From: Syngnathus acus
Taxonomy: Eukaryota; Chordata; Actinopteri; Syngnathiformes; Syngnathidae
Reading direction: 5' to 3'
Assembly (NCBI RefSeq): GCF_901709675.1
Contig: NC_051093.1
Span: forward strand, 8,857,553-8,921,552
Length of the DNA stretch: 64,000 nucleotides
Positions 32,418-49,866 of the stretch are shown piece by piece. The notes below the pieces were generated by a model. That model had not been told where the DNA came from. It ran no database searches and saw only the letters and a list, made by a program, of their open reading frames with translations. Position 1 is the stretch's first letter, and the number at the start of each line of letters is the position of its first letter. A program made the translations under genes and the position numbers.

Positions 32418-33418
32418 TTAGCTCTTGCTCCCCAGAGTGTGCTTGTCAAACAGGTACTCTGCCATCTTGTTGTTTCCAGCATCCATTCGGCTCAGGTTGG
32501 TGATGTAGTCACCCAACTTCTTTATGGCTTCCACTTGCTCATTCAAGTAGTGGCTTTCCAAGAAGTCGCACAGCTGTGGACGCCAAAAGAATAGGAAAAG
32601 ATTAGGAAAAGTCATATTATGGCCAATGAGTAAATGTTAATTTGCAGACTTACATGTGGGTCCACGTGATCAGAGGCAAGTTTGTGCAGTTCCAGCAGAG
32701 CCTGGTTGACATTTTTCTCCAACTTCAGGGCGCACTGCATGGCCTCAAGTCCACTCTCCCACTCATCACGCGCTGGTTTCTAGAGAAAAGCACAAATGGA
32801 AATTATAACAAAATTTGAAACAGCAACATCTTTTATTTGTCTTGTAGTGCACACCTTGATATCCTGGAGGAAGACACGTCCACCTCTTTTGTTTTGGAAG
32901 GACAACAGCTTCTCAGCATGCTCCCTCTCTTCATCACTGTTCTCCTTGAAGAAATGGGCAAAACCTGGAAGGGCCACGTCATCTCGGGAGAAGTAAGAGG
33001 CCTAGTATTTGAAAATAAATAAAATAAGTTAGACCGGCTTCCGTAGAGCAATAAATTAAATTATACCAATTGTAGCAAATTCACTAAAAACTGTAGTCTG
33101 CACGGGACAATGTGGGAATATGTTTGGGCATATTTAACATTTATTTTTAATAGAACGCACATTAGTTGGCCTTTTCCACCTGCTAGCAAACAGGAGCCGG
33201 AAATGCAGTGAACAAAAGAGTACGTTTGTCTATTTGCTCTGCATACAAATTGCATTCTAACCTCGTAACGTGACATCGGTCTTTTTTTCTTTTTTTTTCT
33301 CGACAGACTTACTTACCATTGAGGTGTAGGTGTAGGAAGCGAACAGCTCCATATTAACCATTCGGTTAATGGCGGCCTCACAATCCTGGTGGTAGTTCTG
33401 ACGCACTTGAGACTCCAT
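32418..33418 (-). CDS. ferritin, middle/heavy-type subunit, tandem copy B
   Basis: Exons in transcript order: 33418-33317, 33001-32855, 32779-32654, 32573-32418; 176 residues. All ferroxidase ligands are as in copy A. Exon 2 reads [10 protein letters not shown] and GRVFL, where copy A has [10 protein letters not shown] and GRIFL. Exons 1, 3 and 4 encode the same peptide as copy A, and introns and UTRs are almost identical. Nothing suggests a pseudogene. Confidence 0.95.
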
Positions 33419-33543
33419 TTTAGCTGGTAGGTTTTGTCTTTTTCTTGCCAAAACAAAAGTACAAAAATAGAACTTTGCGTCGAGTTATCTAAATAACACA
33501 GAAAACTGCTATGAAGTAGTGGGGGGAAAAAGGGACGAAAGAA

Positions 33544-33573
33544 GTTCCGTTCAATCACTGTTGAAGCAAGAAC
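33544..33573 (-). promoter_or_regulatory. iron-responsive element, ferritin copy B
   Basis: Identical in sequence to the copy A element: loop CAGTGA, five-pair upper stem, bulged C and lower stem. Confidence 0.95.
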
Positions 33574-33616
33574 TCTCCAACGACTCTCCGTGTGGGATTG
33601 ACTGGAAGGACCTCAA

Positions 33617-33859
33617 TTTATATTCCTCGATCTAATGACTGCTGTGACGTCAGCTATCACATTCGCCAATGGCAGCAGGTTTTGGGAGCACGTGACAATA
33701 TTGCCTTTTCAGTCACTATTGCGTCACTACCTGATTGTTTACCATATCAGTTGTTGGCTAGACCTATTGCATGTATGAAAATGAGACTTTAAATCAAAAG
33801 CAGATGCACCTCGTAACGCAAGGAAAAAGACTATTCAAGACCTCACAATTGCTGAGTCA
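33617..33859 (-). promoter_or_regulatory. ferritin copy B promoter (TATA, CRE, CCAAT, E-box, ARE/MARE)
   Basis: TATA at 33617-33622, TGACGTCA at 33645-33652, CCAAT and CACGTG just upstream, and the TGCTGAGTCA antioxidant/Maf element at 33850-33859. Spacing is the same as in copy A. Confidence 0.7.
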
Positions 33860-33944
33860 TGATTACGCAGCAACCCCCCTGCATGCTCAGTTTGTTTTGA
33901 TTTGTGCTGACTCATTCCTGGACATTCCTGGTTGTCCACAACTC

Positions 33945-34212
33945 TTTTTTAGACTTAGACTTAGACAGAACTTTATTGTCATTTTGTCAACACTAGGTGT
34001 GTACAAAACGAAATTTCGTTGCATACGGCTTTCAACAATGTAGTGGTATTTCGGCTGGTTAAAAAAAGTGACATTCTATATAAAATATGAAATAAGATAA
34101 TTATAAAGTACAAAGTGCAGCAGTGATAAAGTATGTAAACAGTGCAGGAGACAAAAGCAGTATTTACAAGTGTGCAGAGGAATGCTACGTTTGAATGTTC
34201 AACAGTCTGACA
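33945..34212. mobile_element. dispersed repeat inserted in ferritin unit C
   Basis: About 265 bp are present in unit C but absent at the same position in units A and B, where ccacaactctttctctctctc is continuous. It starts with ttagacttagacttagacag and contains actttattgtcattttgtc. The element near 44007 in kat7 begins with a related theme (gctttattgtcaatttctc). It resembles short retroelement-derived repeats of fish, but the class was not established. Confidence 0.65.
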
Positions 34213-34939
34213 GTCTCTCTCTCCCCTCCATCCTCTTGTTTTTTTTTTTTTTTTATAATTATCCCTCAATGCCAACTACTTACTGGCCATTCGGCACAAC
34301 ATATTTGGTCTTGAGGCTGTAATTTAATGTTACAAATCTCCTTAAAAAATATTTTTACAAGGATTAACACATTAACAATCTAAAGTTTCAATCCCAAAGG
34401 CAATTGTATATGTAGTGAAATCTAAAGCATTGTAGTTCGTATCATTTACCACTAGACAGACTATGACTAAGTACTGCAGAAGAATGTCAGATTTCCAAAA
34501 TCAGAACCACGTTATAGGCCACTTAAGAGGCTCCGTGTGAATTCAAAGCAGCTGCCTCTAATATAACCCAATGTAGCAATCTAAATCATTCACAGAAATT
34601 CTTCAACATTCTCACAACCAGGAGCAATGGAAGTCAGGCTAAACTATCTGAATTGACAATAAATGAATAGGACCAGGTTGCTAAATCAGAGCATTTTGAA
34701 CAATGCTTATGTCAATGAACCAAGAAAAGGTTAATTCCAGCTTAATTTTTTTTTTATTCAGTGTAGAGCATCTTTACAACAGCCACTTGAGCATTTGACA
34801 AACAATTTTTATTATCCCATGAAACTACCTAAACACATGGCCCTTTGTTAACCAGATGAAACAGTTGGCTAGGTAGAGAATGCTAATGAAGGCCCATTTT
34901 GATGAACATGACAGGCCTTCAAAAAAAAGGGACATGCAT

Positions 34940-35946
34940 TTAGCTCTTGCTCCCCAGAGTGTGCTTGTCAAACAGGTACTCTGCCATCTTGTCGTTTCCA
35001 GCATCCATTCGGCTCAGGTTGGTGATGTAGTCACCCAACTTCTTTATGGCCTCCACTTGCTCATTCAAGTAGTGGCTTTCCAAGAAGTCGCACAGCTGTG
35101 GACGCCAAAAGAACAGGAAAAGATTAGGAAAAGTCACATTATGGCCAATGAGTAAATGTTAATTTGCAGACTTACATGTGGGTCCACATGATCAGAGGCA
35201 AGTTTGTGCAGTTCCAGCAGAGCCTGGTTGACATTTTTCTCCAACTTCAGGGCGCACTGCATGGCCTCAAGTCCACTCTCCCACTCATCACGCGCTGGTT
35301 TCTAGAGAAAAGCACAAATGGAAATTATAACAAAATTTGAAACAGCAACATCTTTTATTTGTCTTGTAGTGCACACCTTGATATCCTGGAGGAAGACACG
35401 TCCACCTCTTTTGTTTTGGAAGGACAACAGCTTCTCAGCATGCTCCCTCTCTTCATCACTGTTCTCCTTGAAGAAATGGGCAAAACCTGGAAGGGCCAAG
35501 TCATCTCGGGAGAAGTAAGAGGCCTAGAATTTGAAAATAAAATAAATTAGATCGGCTTCCGTAGAGCAATAAATTAAATTATACCAATTGCAGCAAATTC
35601 ACTAAAAACAGTAGTCTACACAGGACAATGTGGGAATCTGTTTAGGCAATAATTTAACATTTATTTTTAATAGAACAAGTAACGCACATTGGTTGGCCTT
35701 TTCCACCAGCTAGCAAACAGGAGCCGGAAATGCAGTGAACAAAAGAGCACGTTTGTCTATTTGCTCTGCATACAAATTGCATTCTAACCTCGTAACGTGA
35801 CATCGGTCTTTTTTTCTTTTTTTTTTCTCGACAGACTTACTTACCATTGAGGTGTAGGTGTAGGAAGCGAACAGCTCCATATTAACCATTCGGTTAATGG
35901 CGGCCTCACAATCCTGGTGGTAGTTCTGACGCACTTGAGACTCCAT
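34940..35946 (-). CDS. ferritin, middle/heavy-type subunit, tandem copy C
   Basis: Exons in transcript order: 35946-35845, 35523-35377, 35301-35176, 35095-34940; 176 residues. Ferroxidase ligands are intact. It differs from copy B by Leu for Val in DDLALPGF and Asp for Asn in AGNDKM. Introns are more diverged than between A and B (for example around 35630-35690), which suggests C split first or A and B were homogenised later. Confidence 0.95.
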
Positions 35947-36075
35947 CTTAGCTGGTAGGTTTTGTCTTTTTCTTACCAAAAACAAAAGTACGAAAATAGA
36001 AATTTGCGTCGAGTTATCTAAATAACACAGAAAACTGCTATGAAGTAGTGAGGGGGAAAAAAAGGGACGAAAGAA

Positions 36076-36105
36076 GTTCCGTTCAATCACTGTTGAAGCA
36101 AGAAC
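36076..36105 (-). promoter_or_regulatory. iron-responsive element, ferritin copy C
   Basis: Same 30-nt hairpin as in copies A and B, with loop CAGTGA. Confidence 0.95.
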
Positions 36106-36148
36106 TCTCAAACGACTCTCCGTGTGGGATTGACTGGAAGGACCTCAA

Positions 36149-36391
36149 TTTATATTCCTCGACCTGATGACTGCTGTGACGTCAGCTATCACATCCGCCA
36201 ATGGCAGCAGGTTTTGGGAGCACGTGACAATATTGCCTTTCCAGTCACTATTGCGTCACTACCTGATTGTTTACCATATCAGTTGTTGGCTAGACTTGTT
36301 GGATGTATGAAAATGAGACTTTAAATCAAAAGCAGATGCACCTCGTAACGCAAGGAAAAAGAATATTCAAGACCTCACAATTGCTGAGTCA
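36149..36391 (-). promoter_or_regulatory. ferritin copy C promoter (TATA, CRE, CCAAT, E-box, ARE/MARE)
   Basis: TATA at 36149-36154, TGACGTCA at 36177-36184, then CCAAT and CACGTG, and TGCTGAGTCA at 36382-36391. Spacing matches the other two copies. Confidence 0.7.
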
Positions 36392-36470
36392 TGATTACGC
36401 AGCAATACCCCCCCCCCCCCTGCATGCTCAGTTTGTTTTGATTTGTGCTGACTCATTCCTGGACAAAGGT

Positions 36471-37298
36471 TTTACATCTACCTCAACTAGAAATGTTGCT
36501 GCGTCATTGTCGTGACTCAGCAATCTGAAATTGCAAGCTGTCCAATGAGTGGGAGAGGTCTTGTGACCATGACATATCACATATCGGGAGGGAAGTTGAC
36601 CTCAACACTCCATGAGACTCGGCTAAAAAGGATTGCACAAGATAAATGGAGAAGTGATGATTAACAGTCACAATGCAAGTCAGGGGACATTGATTCCAAC
36701 ACTTGCTTTCCCTATATTGGCCCAATCTCATTACCTCTGTATATTTAATGCTACCAAGATGACATGTGCCAAAAATCTCAACTGAGCATAGACAAACACA
36801 CAGAAATGCTGCAAAATTACTTTTAATCGTAATTTATAAACACAACAGAACTGTAGCTCAATCAAAAATGGAATGTGTACTTGAAACAAACTGAAGTTTT
36901 GTACGTGTTTACAAATCCAAACAAGTGCATGTTACTCAAAAAGGCAGAATTCTTACATAACAGTAAGGCATTGTATTTGATACAAAACGTGTCTCCCTTG
37001 GTAGGTTACACAACGACAGCAGACATACGGCTGGCTCGCCAGCTTAATCCTTCATTTTACATAGAGTACAATTTGTCAAGTCCTCCCAAGCTAACATTGT
37101 CAACAAATGTGATCGTTGTCCTGTGATTGTGTAGTTGTACAATAACCTTTGCCCATTCCTTCATTCGAGATTTATAACAGGCTTTTTTTTTTTTTTTTCA
37201 GCAGAACGTCACTTTGAAATGATTTATTGAATTAATCTTTAATTTGCCTTGAACCCTACGGTGATCATTTTGTCATTTTATTCATCACACTCTTTCTA
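36471..37298. other. intergenic DNA and aldh16a1 3' UTR
   Basis: No gene was recognised. A reverse-strand AATAAA at about 37222-37227 would end the aldh16a1 transcript roughly 75 bp past its stop. Confidence 0.5.
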
Positions 37299-40200
37299 TT
37301 AAGCTGTAGGAATCCACACGCTCTTCCACTGGACGGCATTTCTCCACAGTTCCTCCAGAACAGAGGGGTGTGTCCAGTCCCCACCACAATGCTTCCCGTC
37401 CTTGTCCTTCTGGCAGAACAGCCGCAAAGTTTTTAGCGGGCTGGTGCAGGTGTACTGGAGGTACTGGCAGCCCTACAACGAGAGAACGGAATCATGTGAG
37501 CTGCGTAACTTCATATTCCTGATGACGTTTTTGAAGGGCCTCAGATAATGCTCACCTCACTGTTGCCCCAATACCAGATGGCCTTGATGACGCTGTGATT
37601 GGCCAAGGCCTTTGTCAACTGGTTTCTCCTTCCTGTAATGATGCTCACTAAGCCTGCTGGCAGATCTGAAGACAGGAGCACCTAGATGCAGAGCATTGGC
37701 AGTTCCCACACATTTAAGGACAAACATCTATTCAGAAAAAAAGATTCAGGGGCATTATTCCTCTTACCTGAATAAATGCTAATGCCGGAAGTGGATATTC
37801 CTGACTGGGCACCATGACGATGGCGTTGCCAGAGGCAAGGGCTGCTCCAAGAAGTGTTACCATGGAGAGGAGGAGATGCTTGTCAGGAAGGACCACACCC
37901 AGCACTCCCAGTGCTTCAGGGATGGAGAGACCCGTGCCAGACTGTGGTACAGGCTGAGCGACAGCAACCGTACCAGATGTTAAAGTAAGTGTGCATCAGG
38001 AGAATTTGAAACTCACTTAAAGAACACCTTTGAAAAAGTATGACTTTGTACAACATTAAAGGCTTCACCAGAGTTCCGCCGTGAACTTTGTCACAATAGG
38101 CAGCCCAATCACGGAGTCTGGCGATGCTGAGCTCCACTTCCGAATCAGCCTCTTCCATAGGAAGACCAGTTTGGGTACTGATTGACGACGCTATGTCCTG
38201 CCTTTTTCCTTCAAGCCCCTTGGCCAGCGACTGAATAGACTGGGCACGTGCAGATGGACTCTTTTTCATCCAGCTAAAGGAGAAAAGTCACAATGGTAAT
38301 TATGCAGATTATCCAGAAAAATCAAAATCATGACCGTGACAGGCTGAATGAAAGGTTGGTAAACACTGTTTGAGAACACCGTGTTTTGTTTTATTAGGCA
38401 AAAAAAAGAAGACTTAGCTCCAATGTATTAGTCAACATGTTTTGATTTGTTTCTTTGAATTTAGTTGGTCACTCACCCTGGCTGAACTTTGATAGCTGCC
38501 TCCACAGCATTCCGGACATCTTTCTGGCCTCCATCAGGACAGTAGCCGAGCACGCTGCTGCCCCCTTGTGGATGCACTACTAAGCTGGCGCCAGACTCCG
38601 ATTTGCAAGCTTTGCCAGCGACAAAATGTGAGTAGGACTTCAGGGTACTGAGAAGAGACATATACAATCATGAATATGCTTATGTGGAAAATTACGTTGT
38701 GTAAGAATAACCATATTTAAACAAACGACGCACCCAGCAGTCTCGTCGGGAATGATAACTGGCGGTGCGTCTGTTCCAAACTTGGCGTAGTCCAGAGCAA
38801 CAGAGGAAGCACGAGGGGGAACGTAGGATGATGATGATGGCCGTAAAAACTGATAAAGACCCTGAAAAAAGACAGAAATTGCAGAATGATTGTTTAGGCT
38901 TCAAATATAGTAGATACCGCAGAGCTAGTATCTCGTGTAAAAGTGTAACAAACGAAGCAAACAAACCTCCTGGCCTCCATCAGTGCATGTGCCGCTGTCT
39001 TTGTGACCAGAAACAGGCAGACACGGATCAGAGAAAGGGCGTGAGTTTACCCACACTGAGCCAACAGACAGACTGAAGAGAGACAGAAAAAAAAAATAAG
39101 ATCGGAACATTATCCAGTGGCATTCATGATTTGTAAAATACAAAAGAAATGCAAGCGCAAATGCTTTTTAAGTCCATTTATAATATTACTAAAAAAGCAT
39201 TTTTGGTGGTGGCAACTAGGGAAAGTCAGAAGAAAAATGCATCTGTGTGAATGTGCGTGCCTCTTAGATGTCTCCAAAGCCAGAGTGAGGTCTTCAGTCC
39301 AGATACATGCTGTTTGGCCATGTGGACTGTGGTTCCCTGTGTAGAACGCAAGAATTTTACGCGTAGAATACTTTTGATGCATCTACAGAAGCATCTTTAC
39401 CCAGCGTCACTGCCTCGGAGTTACTTCTGAAGGTCATAAGTGGAAGCAGTGGGCCAGGAGAGGGCACGACCACACATGACGAGGATGGGGCCGCTCCGCA
39501 TAGCAACGTTGGAGGATATTGCGTACCAGAGGGGACAGCGCAGGACTGCACCAACTGAGGTATGAAAAAACAAAATGAAATAAGCTCACGGTATAATGAA
39601 TTAGCAGCGTCAAGTACCTGTATGTAAAATCACGAGATCAATAAGATTTTATGACTAACCGTAGCCCCGCTATTTTGAGCATCCTGCACTGCGGCGTCCA
39701 CGAGCACCCTGACATCATCACTGGGCAGCGCCACACATTTCAAGCCCGCCATGCGCAGCCTTAGGCGGGCCGTCACACTTTCAAGCACGCTCTCCTGCAC
39801 GCACAACACCCAATGCACCTGCGGAGACAAGATCTTTAAAACAAGTATCAAAAATTGACGAGCATAGTGGATACTTAACTCACTTCTTTCTTTTTTTGGA
39901 AGGCAGTCTCTAACACGTCATCCACTGCACTGTTGATGTCAGCAGACTCAAAAATGATGATAGGGCATGTAGCGCCAATGTTTGGGGATACACATACTGG
40001 AACCCCCATCCCTGCTGTGGCTTTACACAGCTTCACAGCATCCTAATTAAAAAAAGAAAATAAAAATCATACATTTTTGATACATGTGAGATCACTTATG
40101 TACCGTAATTTTCGGACTATAAGTCGCGGTTTTTTTTCATAGTTTGGGTGGGGGGGCGACTTATACTCAGGAGCGACTTATATACATATATATGTTTTTT

Positions 40201-41959
40201 TTCACTTTTTTGGGCATTTTATGGCTGGTGCGACTTATACTCCGGTGCGACTTATAGTCCGAAAATTACGGTATATCTACCTGTTTGTTGCCACTGTAGG
40301 TGACGTAGCTGATGCTGGAGTTCTTGGCTACATCAGAAGCAAGTGACATGTCAGTGCCAGTTAAAACACTGAGAACGCCAGCAGGAAGCCCTGCACTCCT
40401 AAAAAGCTGAGCCAATAGAAGTGCCGGAGGGGCGGTACGTAGACCAGGGGCAACGATGACCGAGTTGCCTGAGGAGGAAGAACATTTAGGTAAATTAGTC
40501 AACAACAGATTTGAATGTGACATCATCACATATGAACAAAAATCATAAAGAACTAAGTATTGCGAAACTTTTTTTTTTACCCATGGCCAATGCTGGTAAG
40601 ACTTTGAGCATCAGGGAGTAAAAACTGCACTCATCAGAGCCAACTACTAACACCACACCTGTAAAAGAGGAATAACACATTCAAAATGGTATCATATGAA
40701 AGTGTGTCGCAGCCTATCATTAATTAAAACGTGCTGAGTGTATTTTGACGACAGCATTTTACAGACCTGTTTTTAAAACACTTGTAAATTTTGGACAAAA
40801 ATATAATAAGTCTATTTATTTTTAAAAACAGGACCAATGGGCCATCTCACACACCCAATGGCGTCCAGTTGGCGATCAGAGTGTCTCGAAGCTGAGCCCA
40901 GCCGCTGTAGTATTGCAACAACCTGACAAGGCTGGAGGAGGAGCAGGAGGCTTGACAAAGGTCACACAGCTCGGCCACAGTTTGGCCATGCTGTCCAAGA
41001 GTGCTCGTCAACCTGAGGACAGGTGACACACATCCTAAAACATGCACAAACACTTGTAGAAGCATTTCAGCACTTTTAGAATCCTTTCAGCATGTTTTTT
41101 TTTTCGGGTGTGTACCTGAGCAGCACTTTGGACCTCTGGTAGCAGGACAGGCGACTCCAAGACTCAAAGCCTTTGATAGCAGACGATGCGCACTGCAAAA
41201 TATCGTCCTGCACAGCACACACTGTGCTGCACACAAGATCACCTAAAAAAGTCCAAGTTGTTGTGAACTGCGTCGAGTTTTAGGCTTAAAATCGGCGCTC
41301 ACCTTTCGAGTCCACCAAGGAGCGAGTCTCTCTGTCTACCAGATTGACAAATTTGCCATCAATGAATAGACCCAAAGTGCGGGACTGGTTATCCAGCCAT
41401 GCCTACAGGGCAGCGGAAAGGCAAACAGTGAGTGGATATAAAAAAATGCAGACCCCTGTTCAAATGCATACATATCAATATTCTCAACAAACTTGAAAGT
41501 GGCCATTGCACACTTCCGCTTTTCGGTATCCGGCCTTCAAATGATAAAGTTTGGGATTCTGGATATCATGGCTCATATTAATGGTGGCAATTTTGGGAGA
41601 TGGTAAACAACAGTGCAGTTTGATATCAAAAGTGTACTCACTGTCCCCCATGACAGTTCATTGCAAGCTTATTGCACAATTCAGTCACATGCTTGCCTTG
41701 TGAGTTATCAGTTAATGAACTTCACAAGGGTCCAAGGGTCTAACGCTGGCTTGCAATACTTTGAATAGTGGTAATTACAGTAGAAGAGACATGAAGCATG
41801 CATCAATATGTGGAATTTCAGAACAACATCAAAAACACTATTTTCTTTCATGCAAAATAGTCATTTTACCTGTGCAGTGGCAGTGTTGGAAGTTGTAGCT
41901 GGTCCGCACTCCATGCTTTGAAAAATATCTTGTACAGTCTTTGTGGTGGTACCAGCCAT
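37299..41959 (-). CDS. aldh16a1: aldehyde dehydrogenase family 16 member A1
   Basis: A long ALDH family member with a second, truncated ALDH-like domain. Exons in transcript order: 41959-41870, 41402-41303, 41242-41116, 41012-40855, 40658-40581, 40468-40281, 40042-39884, 39818-39660, 39554-39401, 39336-39261, 39072-38967, 38861-38734, 38647-38477, 38273-38069, 37953-37768, 37681-37556, 37472-37299. All phases agree; 794 residues, against 802 in human. The start MAGTTTKTVQDIFQSMECGP parallels human REIFTSLEYGP. The first domain shows no catalytic Cys in a GQxC context and no LELGG general-base motif: the equivalent places read QKKKEVHWVLCVQESV and VCVSPNIGATCP. It is likely a non-catalytic scaffold. 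The intron after 39261 uses a GC donor. A short MITE lies in the intron between 40042 and 40281. In human the gene neighbours PIH1D1, which is also in this window. Confidence 0.95.
40101..40273. mobile_element. short MITE family, copy 3 (173 bp, reverse orientation)
   Basis: Reverse complement of the elements at 9528 and 10353, with the same terminal repeats and flanking TA. It sits in an aldh16a1 intron only 7 bp from the exon at 40281-40468. Its right end therefore lies next to the donor region of that exon. Confidence 0.9.
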
Positions 41960-42647
41960 AATAGTAATAGCTTAATTTTGCAGAAAATCTCCAATAAGTC
42001 CGTTAATTCTATTCTGAGAAGTTTTAAAGGTCCCAATCTTTGTTATAAAGCAGTAACGCCGCTCCAAGCGAAACCAGAAAAAAAGTCAACACGTCAGAGC
42101 GAACGTGCTTCCTGTCAAACCCGCCGACTGACAACATGAAGCGAGAAAATTCATTTCCACCTACGACAACCATCGTTTGTACAGTATATTTGCTGTTTAA
42201 AGTCATCATGTTCGATGTTTGGGCTGTGATTGTCTTAATTTCCCCTAAAAGTGTTTTAAACCCGTATTTTTGTAACAAAAACATTTTATTTTTTATAAGG
42301 ACAAAACCGTATAACAAATTGAAGCGTGAAAAAATTCTCAAAACCTGAGATGGATATAACAAATATAGTATTGATGTATTGAGAGTTAAATTCTACGTGA
42401 ACGCAAAATAATTTTACACACATAAGGGAACGCTCGAAGCAGCTTAACTTGTTTCCAGTCAGGCGGATTTTATCAACGTACCGAGCGTGCGCCTTGAGAG
42501 GAAAAGCATCAATCTGATACGCGGTTTTCAGCTGACTTGGCTCATATTGTAACCTGGCGGTTTGTTGTTGTTAGATATTAATGGGATCTGACATCAATTG
42601 CTCCCGTCACAGTCATTATTAACTTGGAAAAAAACGATTCTGTGAAA
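41960..42647. promoter_or_regulatory. divergent promoter region between aldh16a1 and kat7
   Basis: The two coding starts point away from each other and are 688 bp apart, so both core promoters and 5' UTRs must lie here. There is no clear TATA box for either gene. The kat7 start lies in ctgtgaaaATGCCCCGGAG. Confidence 0.5.

Positions 42648-49866
<7,219 letters not shown>

Larger units (their letters stand above)
31679..33928 (-). repeat. ferritin tandem duplication, unit B
   Basis: Second unit of the ferritin array, about 2.25 kb, nearly identical to unit A including introns. It has short deletions in the 3' flank, for example near 31930 and 31990. Confidence 0.85.
33929..36470 (-). repeat. 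ferritin tandem duplication, unit C
   Basis: Third unit. It is longer than A and B because of a dispersed-repeat insertion at about 33945-34212 in the flank downstream of its gene. Similarity to the other units ends near 36466, after the sequence ctgactcattcctggaca. Confidence 0.85.
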
